Position numbers and translations under genes: made by a program. From Litoreibacter arenae DSM 19593 (lineage in GTDB: Bacteria; Pseudomonadota; Alphaproteobacteria; Rhodobacterales; Rhodobacteraceae): a stretch of DNA of 64,000 nucleotides. This document shows positions 18,245-30,094 of the stretch, one piece after another. The DNA is taken from the NCBI RefSeq assembly GCF_000442275.2, contig NZ_KE557314.1:837085-901084 (forward strand), read 5' to 3'. Numbering within the stretch: position 1 is the first letter of the stretch; each line of letters opens with the position of its first letter. The notes below the pieces were generated by a model. That model was not told the DNA's origin and ran no database searches. It saw only the letters and a list, made by a program, of their open reading frames with translations.

Positions 18245-18976
18245 ATGCCCAACCCCACCGCCGCCATGCTCGTTATCGGGGACGAGATCCTGTCAGGACG
18301 CACCAAGGACACCAACACGAACTATCTGGCCTGTGCGCTGACCGAGGCAGGTGTGGACCTGAAGGAGGCCCGCGTCGTCTCGGACGAGCATGACCGCATC
18401 GTCGCGGCGGTCCAAGAGTTGAGCAAGGCGTATGACCATGTCTTCACCTCCGGTGGAATAGGCCCGACGCATGACGACATTACTGCCGACGCTGTCGGGG
18501 CCGCTTTCGACGCGCATGTGGACATTCGCGAGGATGCCCGCGCTTTGCTGGCCGCGCATTACGAACGGCAGGGCTCGGAGTTCAACGACGCCCGCAAGCG
18601 GATGGCGAGGATTCCAGATGGGGCTACGTTGATCGACAACCCCGTATCGGTCGCGCCTGGTTTCACGATTGGAAACGTGCATGTCATGGCGGGCGTGCCC
18701 AGCGTGTTCAAGGCGATGGTCGCAACAGTTTTGCCGACGATCACAGGCGGGCAGCCTTTGCTTTCCGAAACCTTACGCGTCAATATCGGTGAGGGTGACG
18801 TCGCAGGGGCATTTGGCGATCTGGCGCTGGCATATCCTGACTTGTCCTTCGGTTCCTATCCGTTCCAGAAGGACGGGGTTTATGGATGCAATCTGGTTGT
18901 GCGCGGTACTGACGGCGCGCGGTTGAAAATGGTGGTGGCTGAATTGGCAAAGGCGCTTGGTGTTGAATACGTCTGA
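18245..18976 (+). CDS. CinA N-terminal-type molybdopterin-binding domain protein
   Basis: 243 residues, equal to the N-terminal MoCF domain of CinA without its C-terminal nicotinamide-nucleotide amidase domain. Start ATG 18245 has AAGGAG at 18233-18238. Motifs: VIGDEILSGRTKDTNTNYLA (about 9-28), VSDEHDRI and FTSGGIGPTHDDITADAV. Such stand-alone proteins are common in Alphaproteobacteria; in full-length CinA this domain has ADP-ribose pyrophosphatase activity, but function here is not established. Its end overlaps the GNAT gene start by about 20 bases, and four forward genes follow with little space. Confidence 0.88.
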   Translation: MPNPTAAMLVIGDEILSGRTKDTNTNYLACALTEAGVDLKEARVVSDEHDRIVAAVQELSKAYDHVFTSGGIGPTHDDITADAVGAAFDAHVDIREDARALLAAHYERQGSEFNDARKRMARIPDGATLIDNPVSVAPGFTIGNVHVMAGVPSVFKAMVATVLPTITGGQPLLSETLRVNIGEGDVAGAFGDLALAYPDLSFGSYPFQKDGVYGCNLVVRGTDGARLKMVVAELAKALGVEYV

Positions 18977-19667
18977 ATTATTCGAAATCGTCGCGGCCAC
19001 CTGGCCGGCAGCAAATGAAACGCAGGTCGGGCCATGGCTGATCCGCGAGGGGCAAGGTGGCGGCAAGCGCGTCTCTGCGGCTTCGCCGCTTGGTCCGGTC
19101 ACGCAAGACGACATCGCGCTTGCGGTTTCCGAGATGGAGAAGCTGGGGCAACCTGCCCTATTCGCATTGCGCCCAGAAGACGCGAAATTAGACACTATAC
19201 TGGCCCAAATGGGCTACGAGATCGTCGATCCCTCGGTCATATTTCTGGGTCCGATCTTTGGCACGGACGTGCCGCCCGTCACCGCTTTCGAGATCTGGCC
19301 TCCGCTTCAAATCATGAAAGACCTCTGGGCCGAAGGCGGCATCGGCGAGGGGCGCATCGCCGTGATGGAGCGGGTGAAAGGGCCAAAAACCTCGATCCTC
19401 GGACGTGTTAAGGACCGTGCGGCGGGCTGCGCCTTCATCGCGATCCATAACAAAACCGCTATGGTTCACGCTGTCGAAGTCCTCCCCGATTATCGCCGCG
19501 AAGGGCTGGCGCGCAACATGATGTATGCCGCCGCGCGCTGGGCGAAGGATCACGGCGCAGAGCGTTTCGCGCTGGTGACCACAGGCGCCAACACGGCTGC
19601 GCAATCGCTGTATAGCTCTCTGGGCATGTCAGTGGTTGGGCGGTATCATTACCGCATAAAATCCTGA
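18957..19667 (+). CDS. GNAT-family N-acetyltransferase
   Basis: 236 residues. The C-terminal 100 residues form a GNAT domain: FIAIHNKTAMVHAVEVLPDYRREGLARNMMYAAARW holds motif A with the acetyl-CoA pyrophosphate-binding RREGLA, followed by FALVTTGANTAAQSLYSSLGM and VGRYHYR. The N-terminal half is less conserved and may set substrate choice, which I cannot predict. The start is uncertain: TTG at 18957 or GTG at 18960, both inside the end of the CinA-type gene. Confidence 0.85.
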   Translation: MVLNTSELFEIVAATWPAANETQVGPWLIREGQGGGKRVSAASPLGPVTQDDIALAVSEMEKLGQPALFALRPEDAKLDTILAQMGYEIVDPSVIFLGPIFGTDVPPVTAFEIWPPLQIMKDLWAEGGIGEGRIAVMERVKGPKTSILGRVKDRAAGCAFIAIHNKTAMVHAVEVLPDYRREGLARNMMYAAARWAKDHGAERFALVTTGANTAAQSLYSSLGMSVVGRYHYRIKS

Positions 19668-19680
19668 AAGGCCCTGCCCC

Positions 19681-20250
19681 GTGACAAAACCCACCGTGAC
19701 CGCGCTTGATTTGCCAATGGCCGACCCGCTGCCCGAGGCCACCCAAAAATACTTCGACATTTGCACTGAGAAGCTGGGCATGATCCCCAACGTGTTGCAG
19801 GCCTATGCGTTTGACCCCGATAAGCTGAACGCGTTCACGGGCATGTATAACGACCTGATGCTGGGCGACAGCAACCTGTCCAAACTGGAGCGCGAGATGA
19901 TCGCCGTGGCGGTGTCCTCGGTCAACAAATGCTTCTACTGCCTCGTGGCGCATGGCGCGGCGGTGAGGCAATTGTCGGGTGATCCGGAATTGGGAGAAGC
20001 ACTGGTGATGAACTACCGCGCGGCTCCGCTCGATGCACGGCAACGCGCGATGCTCGACTTCGCGGTTCAGATGACCGAAGCGAGCTACCGCATTGAGGAA
20101 TCCGACCGCGACGGGCTGCGCAAGGTCGGCTTCAACGATCGCGACATCTGGGATATCGCCGCCGTTGCCAGCTTTTTCAACATGACAAACCGCATGGCAT
20201 CGGCTGTGGATATGCGCCCCAACGCGGATTACCACGCGGCGCATAGATGA
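19681..20250 (+). CDS. Peroxidase-related enzyme (AhpD/carboxymuconolactone decarboxylase fold)
   Basis: 189-residue all-helical protein of the AhpD-like family. The redox motif is SSVNKCFYCLVAHG with Cys84, Cys87 and His91, the arrangement used by AhpD-type alkylhydroperoxidases, and the N-terminal LPEATQKYF and IPNVLQAYAFDPDKL match the peroxidase-related subgroup. Likely cytosolic and able to reduce peroxides through the Cys pair; the electron donor is unknown. GTG start at 19681. Its stop overlaps the following OmpA-type gene by 4 bases (ATGA). Confidence 0.9.
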   Translation: MTKPTVTALDLPMADPLPEATQKYFDICTEKLGMIPNVLQAYAFDPDKLNAFTGMYNDLMLGDSNLSKLEREMIAVAVSSVNKCFYCLVAHGAAVRQLSGDPELGEALVMNYRAAPLDARQRAMLDFAVQMTEASYRIEESDRDGLRKVGFNDRDIWDIAAVASFFNMTNRMASAVDMRPNADYHAAHR

Positions 20251-21200
20251 TCCGTACGCTAGGCTTCTTACTGGCGGGCGTATTGCTTGGCACCCCGGCG
20301 TATGCCGATCTGGATTTAACCTTTCCCGGCCCGGCAACGCAGACCTTTTCGGAGACCGAAAACTTCGCCAGCTACAAGCTGCCTGTCGGCCCCTATGCGG
20401 ACGGCTTTGTGCAAACGCTGGTCGCCGAAGGCCAGCAAATCACCCGCGCGTGGCGCGTGGATGTCGGCGTCGGCACATCGCTTCTGGTTATGGACAACCT
20501 GCGACAGCAACTAGAGGCATCGGGGTTCGAGCTGCTTTACGAATGCACGACAGAGGTTTGCGGCGGCTTCGATTTCCGCTTCACGACCGAGGTTCTGCCG
20601 GAGCCGGTGATGCATGTCGATTTGGGTGATTTTCGCTACCTCGCGGCCCAACGCCTTGGTGGCGCGGTGCCGGAATACGTTAGCCTGTTCGTGAGCCGGG
20701 GGGCGGACAGCGCGTTTGTTCAAATGGTTTTGGTAGGAAGCGCGGACGGCACCAATCTGAATTCGAAGTCGGGTGGTAATACGGCCCAAGTGATCCCTGC
20801 GGCTCCGCGCACCAAACCCGGCGCCGTGGTCGAAGCTCTCATACGAGACGGTCATGCAGTTCTGGACGACCTTGAGTTTGAAACCGGCTCTTCCGCGCTG
20901 GGAAGCGGTGAGTTCTCGTCGCTGTCGAAGCTGTCGGAATATCTGAAATCAAATCCGGAGATCAGAATCGCATTGGTCGGCCATACCGATGCCGAAGGGT
21001 CGCTTCAGGGCAACATTGCCTTATCGCGACAACGCGCGCAGTCCGTGGCCGCGCGGCTTGTCAGGGATTTCGGCATCCCGCAACGACAGATTGAAGCAGA
21101 GGGCGTTGGCTATCTGGCCCCGCGGGCCAGCAACCTGACGGACGAAGGCCGGACCCTAAACAGAAGGGTCGAGGTGATTATCACCTCGACCCAAAGTTGA
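20247..21200 (+). CDS. OmpA-family exported protein with DUF4892-like N-terminal domain
   Basis: 317 residues. A signal peptide of about 20 residues ends AYA before DLDLTFPG. Residues 25-165 (FASYKLPVGPY, QITRAWRVDVG, LRQQLEASGFELLYECTTEVCGGFDFR in pieces) resemble the DUF4892 type of envelope domain, with a likely disulfide between the two cysteines of ECTTEVCG. Residues about 200-317 are an OmpA C-terminal peptidoglycan-binding domain (LVGHTDAEGS, LSRQRAQSVAARLV, NRRVEVIIT). Translation is coupled to the AhpD-like gene. The last 11 codons lie inside a perfect 12-bp hairpin that may end transcription. Confidence 0.87.
   Translation: MIRTLGFLLAGVLLGTPAYADLDLTFPGPATQTFSETENFASYKLPVGPYADGFVQTLVAEGQQITRAWRVDVGVGTSLLVMDNLRQQLEASGFELLYECTTEVCGGFDFRFTTEVLPEPVMHVDLGDFRYLAAQRLGGAVPEYVSLFVSRGADSAFVQMVLVGSADGTNLNSKSGGNTAQVIPAAPRTKPGAVVEALIRDGHAVLDDLEFETGSSALGSGEFSSLSKLSEYLKSNPEIRIALVGHTDAEGSLQGNIALSRQRAQSVAARLVRDFGIPQRQIEAEGVGYLAPRASNLTDEGRTLNRRVEVIITSTQS
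21166..21192. terminator. Perfect 12-bp inverted repeat at the end of the OmpA-type gene
   Basis: GGGTCGAGGTGA (21166-21177), loop TTA, TCACCTCGACCC (21181-21192). The repeat codes for the last residues of the OmpA-like protein (RVEVIITST) and lies between two genes that end towards each other (stops at 21200 and 21231). There is no long T tract on the plus strand; on the minus strand TTCTGTTT follows, so it may act in both directions. Confidence 0.65.
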
Positions 21201-21230
21201 TGCTGCCAAGCATCGAGGGAAACTTGTCTC

Positions 21231-22142
21231 TTAATTACTCCAGGTATCCGGCCCTTTTTCTTTGAACGCTTCGACAAGGAAGTCGATGAAGGTCCGAACC
21301 TTCGGCTGGGTATAACGACCCGGCGGATAGACTGCATAGATGCCCTGCGTTTCCTTGGGCAGATCGGGCATGACCTCTTCGACCAGCCCAGCCCTAAGCG
21401 CATCGGCGTAAAGGAAACTTGGCAGGTAAGCGATGCCCAGTCCCGACACGCAGGCATTCAGCAAGGACTGCCCGTCATTCACGGTTAGCCAGCCCTGCGT
21501 GCGCACCTGACGCTTCTCGCCGGATGGCGCGGTCAGTTTCCACACATTGCCCGCTGACTGGTTGGAGTAATGCAGCAGCTTGTGATTATTCAGATCGTCG
21601 ATTTTCTCGGGGCGTCCGAATTGCTTGAAGTAACCCGGCGCGGCGATCAGACGTTTCGTCGTCTCGGTCAGCTTGCGGGCGCGAAGGGAGCTGTCCTCCA
21701 TTTCGCCGATGCGGATGGCAAGGTCGAAGCCTTCGGAGATCAATTCCACAAAGCGGTTGTTCAGCACCATGTTCACGGTGATGTCGGGATAGTCGACAAG
21801 GAAGTCGCCCAAGATGGGTGACATGTGGTTTACGCCAAAATCGGTTGCGACGGAAATCCGAAGCAGGCCCGACGGGGCGCTTTGCATCGAAGACACCAAG
21901 GCATCGGCCTCCCCAGCGTCGTTCAGCACACGGCGCGCTCTGTCATAGTAGGCGAGACCGATTTCGGTCGGGCTGACACGCCGCGTCGTGCGGTTCAGCA
22001 ACCGCGCACCAAGGCGTGTTTCAAGGGAAGAGACGTGTTTCGAGACGGCGGATTTGGAAATCCCCATCTTGCGTGCCGCGTCGGTAAATCCCCCCTGATC
22101 CACCACGGTGGCAAATGCTTCCATTTCGGTCAGTCGGTCCAT
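21231..22142 (-). CDS. LysR-family transcriptional regulator
   Basis: 303 residues, full length. N-terminal winged helix (MDRLTEMEAFATVVDQGGFTDAARKMGISKSAVSKHVSSLE in pieces, about 1-60) of the CrgA/YafC-like branch, followed by LLNRTTRRVSPTEIG. The remaining part is a type 2 periplasmic-binding-like effector domain (LLRISVATDFGVNHMSPIL, GFDLAIRIGEM, SNQSAGNVWKL). The usual partner of such a regulator is a divergently transcribed gene, but here the upstream neighbour is on the same strand, so the target is not indicated. Confidence 0.93.
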   Translation of the reverse strand: MDRLTEMEAFATVVDQGGFTDAARKMGISKSAVSKHVSSLETRLGARLLNRTTRRVSPTEIGLAYYDRARRVLNDAGEADALVSSMQSAPSGLLRISVATDFGVNHMSPILGDFLVDYPDITVNMVLNNRFVELISEGFDLAIRIGEMEDSSLRARKLTETTKRLIAAPGYFKQFGRPEKIDDLNNHKLLHYSNQSAGNVWKLTAPSGEKRQVRTQGWLTVNDGQSLLNACVSGLGIAYLPSFLYADALRAGLVEEVMPDLPKETQGIYAVYPPGRYTQPKVRTFIDFLVEAFKEKGPDTWSN

Positions 22143-22286
22143 TCAGGTGCCTCAATAACTCATGACGTTTGAGCCGTTATCGAAGCGAAATGGGGCAGGA
22201 ATACGAATTCGGTTGGACGATTCAGAGGTATCGCGGGGAATCGTTGCAGCTGTGGAAACAGGTGAACTGCCGTTTCCGAAAAGAGG

Positions 22287-25246
<2,960 letters not shown>

Positions 25247-25260
25247 TCATGCCCCATCAT

Positions 25261-25323
25261 TGCTTCAAAAATACCTCGGGGGTGCGGGGGCTGGCCCCCG
25301 CCGGGCGATTGGCCGAAGGCCAA
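25261..25323. repeat. GC-rich double hairpin in the gap before the FadH-type gene
   Basis: Two inverted repeats lie close together: GCGGGGGC, TG, GCCCCCGC (25284-25301) and TTGGCC, GAA, GGCCAA (25309-25323), preceded by CAAAAATACCTCGGGG. This has the look of a dispersed intergenic palindrome of Rhodobacteraceae chromosomes and could also end the transcript of either minus-strand neighbour upstream. Only one copy is visible here. Confidence 0.45.
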
Positions 25324-25333
25324 GCGCAAAACC

Positions 25334-25714
25334 TCAATTCGTCTCCACACAGTGACGGCGGAAGGCCTTCTTCAGCATATCCAGCTCGGCGCGTAGCAGG
25401 TCCATCTCGGCGCGGATGTCATCTGACAGCACCTCGCCCGTCAGAATCGTAAAGCTGTCGAGCGTCGCGTCGCTGCTCTTCTCGGTTATGAGGAACGTCT
25501 GTACCCCGTCCGTCAGGACCTCCCGCGGAATCTCGAACCGGACGTGCCAGGTATTAGTCAGGCTTTCGTCAGCCGTAACCGTTAACCCGTCAAGTTCACG
25601 TTCCAGATGCAGGGCCAGCAGGTCCGGGTGGTAGTTCCCGTCGGCGTCTGCCGTCAGTACCGCCTCGTAAGTTCCCGCTTGTATGCGTGTTTTTGTCAGG
25701 GTGACGTTGTTCAT
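25334..25714 (-). CDS. Conserved-looking protein of unknown function, 126 residues
   Basis: Starts at ATG 25714 with AGAGGG upstream. The product is acidic, with a beta-rich first part (VTLTKTRIQAGTYEAVLTA, LDGLTVTADESLTN, WHVRFEIPREVLTDGVQTFLI in pieces) and a C-terminal amphipathic helix with heptad-like leucines (IRAEMDLLRAELDMLKKAFRRH) that may form a coiled coil. No signal peptide or membrane segment. It lies 12 bases after the 257-residue gene on the same strand, so the two probably form one unit. I do not recognise a function. Confidence 0.75.
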   Translation of the reverse strand: MNNVTLTKTRIQAGTYEAVLTADADGNYHPDLLALHLERELDGLTVTADESLTNTWHVRFEIPREVLTDGVQTFLITEKSSDATLDSFTILTGEVLSDDIRAEMDLLRAELDMLKKAFRRHCVETN

Positions 25715-25726
25715 CGGATAAACCCT

Positions 25727-26500
25727 CTAAAAGTCTGCGCGGGGGCGACGACTGAATGTGACGTCGCGCAGGATGATCTCGTTCATTTCCGGCCCCTCGA
25801 AGATCAAATCCATCCAGATGCGTTCCAGTCGGCGCTCACTGATCTTGGTGTGGGCCAGATCGAACTCCACCATCATCTCTGAGCCATCCATCGGCAGTTC
25901 GCGCACCACCTGCTCCACGTTCGGGCCATATTTGATGTTGAGACGGGCGAAAATCTCCAGCGGCTTTTCGGTTTCGACCTCTGTGTCCATCCGGAGGATA
26001 TGGTTCTTGCGCAGCCCGTCGACAGCGCTTTCGGGAAGATCCAGAACAAGACTGAGGAAGCTACCGTCAAAGTTGAAAACGTCCATTCGCAGGCCGAATG
26101 GTGCAAGGTCGCCTTCGCGGGTGTTTCTGACCTGTCGCAGGGTCAGCTCTGAAATCTGGCAGTCATGATAGAGCGTGGCCGTGCTGCCGATGCGGGACCG
26201 GCTTTCGACAGCCGCCATTCCAACCGGAGAGATTGGACCGCGCCATAGCTCCGGGCGATGCGCCCAATCCGACTGCGCAGGCTTGCGGATCGCGTTCGAC
26301 CCGATGCGGGGCAGCGTCAATCTACCATCTGCGACATGCGTGACCTGATCGACGCGTCTGCGCATCTGACGGGCCTGCGCGCGCAGATGCCGGAGCAGTG
26401 ACAAGTCTATGGTCTCCGCATCGCGCACCGCCGCCTCCCAACGGCGCAGGCTTCGGCGGTGTAGCCGCCGCCGCACGAATTCTCGCATCCGGTCCATCAT
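25727..26500 (-). CDS. Protein of unknown function (possibly DUF6478 family)
   Basis: 257 residues, no signal peptide. The N-terminal 60 residues are strongly basic and helical (MREFVRRRLHRRSLRRWEA, LRAQARQMRRRVDQ). The rest is beta-rich with conserved-looking pieces WAHRPELWRGPI, STATLYHDCQISELTLRQ, LAPFGLRMDVFNFDGSFLSL and LERIWMDLIFEGPEMNEI. I believe this corresponds to a Rhodobacterales family called DUF6478, but that is from memory. The body recalls a lectin-like beta sandwich. Paired with the 126-residue gene downstream. Confidence 0.72.
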   Translation of the reverse strand: MMDRMREFVRRRLHRRSLRRWEAAVRDAETIDLSLLRHLRAQARQMRRRVDQVTHVADGRLTLPRIGSNAIRKPAQSDWAHRPELWRGPISPVGMAAVESRSRIGSTATLYHDCQISELTLRQVRNTREGDLAPFGLRMDVFNFDGSFLSLVLDLPESAVDGLRKNHILRMDTEVETEKPLEIFARLNIKYGPNVEQVVRELPMDGSEMMVEFDLAHTKISERRLERIWMDLIFEGPEMNEIILRDVTFSRRPRADF

Positions 26501-26569
26501 GGGTATTTGACTGCCCTAATAACTCTGCCCTAAAGCGCTAGCACTGTTTCTATATTGCAAACAATGGTT

Positions 26570-27277
26570 TCAGCCAAATAAACGGCGCAACAGGCCCGTC
26601 TTGGCGACATCGTCGGGGTTTTTCGGAGACACAGGCCGCTCGGTCGGCGCCTGACCTTCGACCAGCGCGTTCCCGAAGTCGTATAGGGTCTTGAGCCCGT
26701 CCGCGCTGCTCACCGGTTTGTTTTCCAAGCCTAGCACGGACACAACCACAACCGATCTCTTAACGTTGAAATAGCCACGCCAGTAGGTGTTTGCGGTGCC
26801 GGCCAAAGGTGCGGTCGCCTTGTCGCGGGCATGAATGAAGAAGGCACCCTTGCGCAGGAAGCTGTCAAGAATTTCGACACTGTCGGGATTGCCGGCCGCG
26901 CTTAACGTGGCCTTACCGGCATCCGAGCCAAAAAACTCAGCCAGCGCGACTTCGGACTCGCCTATGCTGGGATCACCCTGCCGCGATGGCAAAACAGTCG
27001 CCGTGGCGATTGCGTTGACAAAAGGCTGGGGCAGTTCTTCGTTGCCTGCGATGGCCGCGCAGTTTCCGAACACCACAAAGGCTTGCGACGGGCTGTGTTT
27101 GGACGATTTGGGGTCGACGCAAAATCCCGTTGGTCCGCGCAACACGACCCTGTCAGAGGTCACAGTAATCTCGCTCTGGGCCGTTCTTGACCCGCCCGCG
27201 ACCAGTCCGGCCAGCGGATTGTCCCCGCAGGCCGAAATGCTCAACACCATGAACGCGGCAAGTAACCGAAGACGCAC
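26570..27277 (-). CDS. Lipoprotein of unknown function
   Basis: 235 residues. Lipobox LSISAC puts the lipidated Cys at position 17, so the protein should be membrane-anchored in the envelope. The mature part has SRTAQSEITVTSDRVVLRGPTGFCVDP near 30-60 and a second Cys (FGNCAAI), which may form a disulfide with it, then a mostly alternating hydrophobic pattern. No enzymatic motif is apparent. It starts 4 bases after the ilvD stop, which suggests co-transcription with ilvD although no functional link is obvious. Confidence 0.75.
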   Translation of the reverse strand: MRLRLLAAFMVLSISACGDNPLAGLVAGGSRTAQSEITVTSDRVVLRGPTGFCVDPKSSKHSPSQAFVVFGNCAAIAGNEELPQPFVNAIATATVLPSRQGDPSIGESEVALAEFFGSDAGKATLSAAGNPDSVEILDSFLRKGAFFIHARDKATAPLAGTANTYWRGYFNVKRSVVVVSVLGLENKPVSSADGLKTLYDFGNALVEGQAPTERPVSPKNPDDVAKTGLLRRLFG

Positions 27278-27281
27278 CGCG

Positions 27282-29015
27282 TCAGATGTCCATATAGATG
27301 TGTTTTTCTTCCTTTGCGCCGGGATGGGTCACGGCACCAAGGCGGGTCGAGCCGACCAGTTGCGCATATTTCCACAGCGCACCTGACGCATAGATCGTAT
27401 TGCGTGCGCCCTTCCAGTTTGCCTTACGCTCGGCAAGCTCGTCATCGGTCAGATCGACACTAATCTCGCCTTTAATGGCGTCCAGCGTTATGATGTCGCC
27501 ATCTTTCACCAGCGCGATCGGCCCGCCATGTGCGGCCTCCGGGCCGACATGGCCCACGCAGAATCCGCGTGTCGCGCCGGAGAAGCGGCCATCGGTGATC
27601 AGCGCCACTTTTTTGCCCATGCCCTGACCGGACAACGCAGCGGTGGTTGCCAGCATCTCACGCATTCCCGGACCACCAGCGGGGCCCTCGTTGCGAATAA
27701 CAATCACTTCGCCTTCTTCGTATTCGCGCTTCTGAACCGCCTCGAATGCGTCTTCCTCGCACTCGAACACGCGGGCAGGGCCAGAGAACATTTGGTGCTG
27801 CGAGGACATGCCCGCGACCTTCACGATGGCGCCTTCAGGGGCGAGGTTGCCTTTCAGGCCAACGACGCCACCCGTTTTCGACAGCGGCTCACCGATGGAG
27901 TAGATCACCTTGCCGTCGGCCTCCAGCGTCACGCGGTCGATTTCCTCGCCGATGGAATAGCCGGTGGCGGTCATGCAATCCTCGTTGATCAGACCCGCTT
28001 TGCGCAGTTCCTTCATAATGACAGGAACGCCGCCCGCCTCATAAAGATCCTTGGCGACATATTGCCCGCCAGGCTTCAGGTCGACGAAGTAGGGTGTGTC
28101 GCGGAAGATCTCGCACACGTCGTCCAGATCGAAGTCGATGCCAGCCTCATGCGCCATTGCGGGCAGGTGTAGACCGGCATTGGTCGAGCCGCCGGTGCAC
28201 GCCACGACCCGCGCCGCGTTCTGTAGCGATTCCAGCGTCACGATGTCCCGCGCGCGAATGTTTTTCTCCAGCAGGTTCATGACGGCCTGACCGGACGCGA
28301 CCGAATAGTGATCGCGGCTTTCGTATGGCGCAGGCGCACCGGCGGAGTTCGGGAGTGCCAAGCCAATCGCCTCGGAGACGCAGGCCATGGTGTTGGCCGT
28401 GAACTGACCGCCACAGGCACCAGCGGACGGGCAAGCGACACGTTCCAAGGTGCGCAGAGCCTCGTCGGACATGTTGCCCGCCTGATGCTCACCCACCGCC
28501 TCAAACACGTCCTGAACGGTGACGTCCTTGCCATTCAAGCGCCCCGGAAGGATAGAGCCGCCGTAGATGAACACCGAAGGCGTATTAAGACGGATCATCG
28601 CCATCATCATGCCCGGAAGGGATTTGTCGCAACCCGCAAGCCCCACAATCGCGTCGTAGCAGTGGCCGCGCATCGTCAGCTCCACGGTATCGGCAATTGC
28701 CTCACGCGAGGCCAAGGAGGACCGCATCCCCTCATGGCCCATCGCGATTCCGTCGGTCACGGTGATCGTCGTGAACTCGCGCGGTGTGCCGTTTGCTTGC
28801 TTGACGCCCAGCTTCACAGCCTGCGCCTGACGGTTCAGCGAAATGTTACAGGGGGCAGCCTCGTTCCAGCAGGTTGCCACGCCGACGAACGGCTGGTGAA
28901 TTTCCTCGTCATCAAGACCCATCGCGTAGAAATACGACCGGTGCGGAGCACGGGCCGGGCCTTCGGTTACGTAGCGGCTGGGCAGATTGGTTTTGTCGGT
29001 GGGTTTCTTCAGCAT
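27282..29015 (-). CDS. ilvD: Dihydroxy-acid dehydratase
   Basis: Cytosolic iron-sulfur enzyme of isoleucine, valine and pantothenate synthesis; converts 2,3-dihydroxy-3-methylbutanoate/-pentanoate to the 2-keto acids. 577 residues from ATG 29015, with GGGAGG upstream; an open frame to 29168 adds unrelated residues. Expected cluster ligands are Cys49 ([10 protein letters not shown]), Cys129 ([11 protein letters not shown]) and Cys201 ([15 protein letters not shown]). Other marks: [13 protein letters not shown] and [17 protein letters not shown]. The lipoprotein gene follows after 4 bases. Confidence 0.97.
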   Translation of the reverse strand: MLKKPTDKTNLPSRYVTEGPARAPHRSYFYAMGLDDEEIHQPFVGVATCWNEAAPCNISLNRQAQAVKLGVKQANGTPREFTTITVTDGIAMGHEGMRSSLASREAIADTVELTMRGHCYDAIVGLAGCDKSLPGMMMAMIRLNTPSVFIYGGSILPGRLNGKDVTVQDVFEAVGEHQAGNMSDEALRTLERVACPSAGACGGQFTANTMACVSEAIGLALPNSAGAPAPYESRDHYSVASGQAVMNLLEKNIRARDIVTLESLQNAARVVACTGGSTNAGLHLPAMAHEAGIDFDLDDVCEIFRDTPYFVDLKPGGQYVAKDLYEAGGVPVIMKELRKAGLINEDCMTATGYSIGEEIDRVTLEADGKVIYSIGEPLSKTGGVVGLKGNLAPEGAIVKVAGMSSQHQMFSGPARVFECEEDAFEAVQKREYEEGEVIVIRNEGPAGGPGMREMLATTAALSGQGMGKKVALITDGRFSGATRGFCVGHVGPEAAHGGPIALVKDGDIITLDAIKGEISVDLTDDELAERKANWKGARNTIYASGALWKYAQLVGSTRLGAVTHPGAKEEKHIYMDI

Positions 29016-29136
29016 GGATGCCTCCCTCAAAAGCGTTGCGAAACGGAATAAAGCCCAAGCCCCACAGGCACAAGCGTGATTGCGCCCGTGCGGGTGGAAC
29101 GATAGCTTAAAGAAAAACACCGTGAGGCGCGTGCAG

Positions 29137-30039
29137 ATGCTCAGAACCCCGGCCTTCGAGGCCTTCATAGCGCCCGCGCGACGCTATCCGGCCTTCTGGC
29201 GTATCGTTCTGGCGACGGTGACGGGATTCGGCATCTACATGCTTGGCGCGGGTCTGGTCCTATGGGCAGGTCTCACGCCGCTGGCCCGCATCTTTCCCGA
29301 ACTGGAGGGCATGGACCCGCTCATGCTGCTCTACGGCAACGGATCTTCGCCGGGGCAAATGGCGCTAATCCTCGCAACGTTCATCCCCATGGGGCTTGCC
29401 GCCTTCGTCATGGCCGCCTGGCACGGGCGCGGCCCTGCATCGCTGTTCGGCCCGCGCAAAGGCTTCGCCCGCATGTTCTTCATGGGCGTCGCGGTTCTGG
29501 CCTTCGCCAACCTTGTCTTTTTCGTAACAGAGCGATTGGTGGCGCCGGAGGACTATATTCCCAACCTGCCTTTCGCTATTTGGGCCACGCACCTGATTTG
29601 GGCGGTCCCGCTTCTGTTCATCCAGACGACATCCGAGGAGTTGGTCTTTCGCGGCTATTTCCAGCAGCAGCTTGCCGCGCGCTTCAACCACCCGTTCATC
29701 TGGATGGTTCTGCCGTCGCTGCTGTTCGGGTTGGGCCATTACGACGACACAATCGACCCTATCCTTGCGCTAATGATCGTTTCTGCGACCACCCTATTCG
29801 GAGTGCTCGCTGCGGATTTGACCCGTGTGACAGGCAGTCTGGCCGCCGCAATGGGGCTTCACTTCGCAAATAATTTCGTCGCGCTGCTGCTCGTCGGGAT
29901 TCCGCGTGAGCTATCCGGCCTTGCCCTCTATCACGCGCCCTTCACGATGGAGGACACATCGGTCCTGATGGCCTACGTCGCGCTCGACATGATCGTGCTG
30001 CTTTTGATCTGGGCGGGTATCCGGCGGGCGCTGCGTTGA
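29137..30039 (+). CDS. CPBP-family intramembrane metalloprotease
   Basis: 300-residue integral membrane protein with about eight hydrophobic segments. The Abi/CPBP motifs are complete: [13 protein letters not shown] with Glu167, Glu168 and Arg172, FGLGHYDD with His201, and HFANNFV with a further His. The family cleaves prenylated or other membrane substrates; in bacteria the substrate is mostly unknown. ATG 29137 is preferred because GAGG sits 9 bases upstream; the frame is open to 29080. Divergent from ilvD and 55 bases ahead of accD. Confidence 0.9.
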   Translation: MLRTPAFEAFIAPARRYPAFWRIVLATVTGFGIYMLGAGLVLWAGLTPLARIFPELEGMDPLMLLYGNGSSPGQMALILATFIPMGLAAFVMAAWHGRGPASLFGPRKGFARMFFMGVAVLAFANLVFFVTERLVAPEDYIPNLPFAIWATHLIWAVPLLFIQTTSEELVFRGYFQQQLAARFNHPFIWMVLPSLLFGLGHYDDTIDPILALMIVSATTLFGVLAADLTRVTGSLAAAMGLHFANNFVALLLVGIPRELSGLALYHAPFTMEDTSVLMAYVALDMIVLLLIWAGIRRALR

Positions 30040-30094
30040 TTGCAATTTCCGCGTCTCGGGATTATTTGGACTTAAGCAACGGGAGCAGAGCCTC

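Noticed and set aside
29016-29168. Upstream extension of ilvD by 51 codons
   Set aside because: GGGAGG before ATG 29015 and the normal IlvD start ([10 protein letters not shown]) favour the shorter form.
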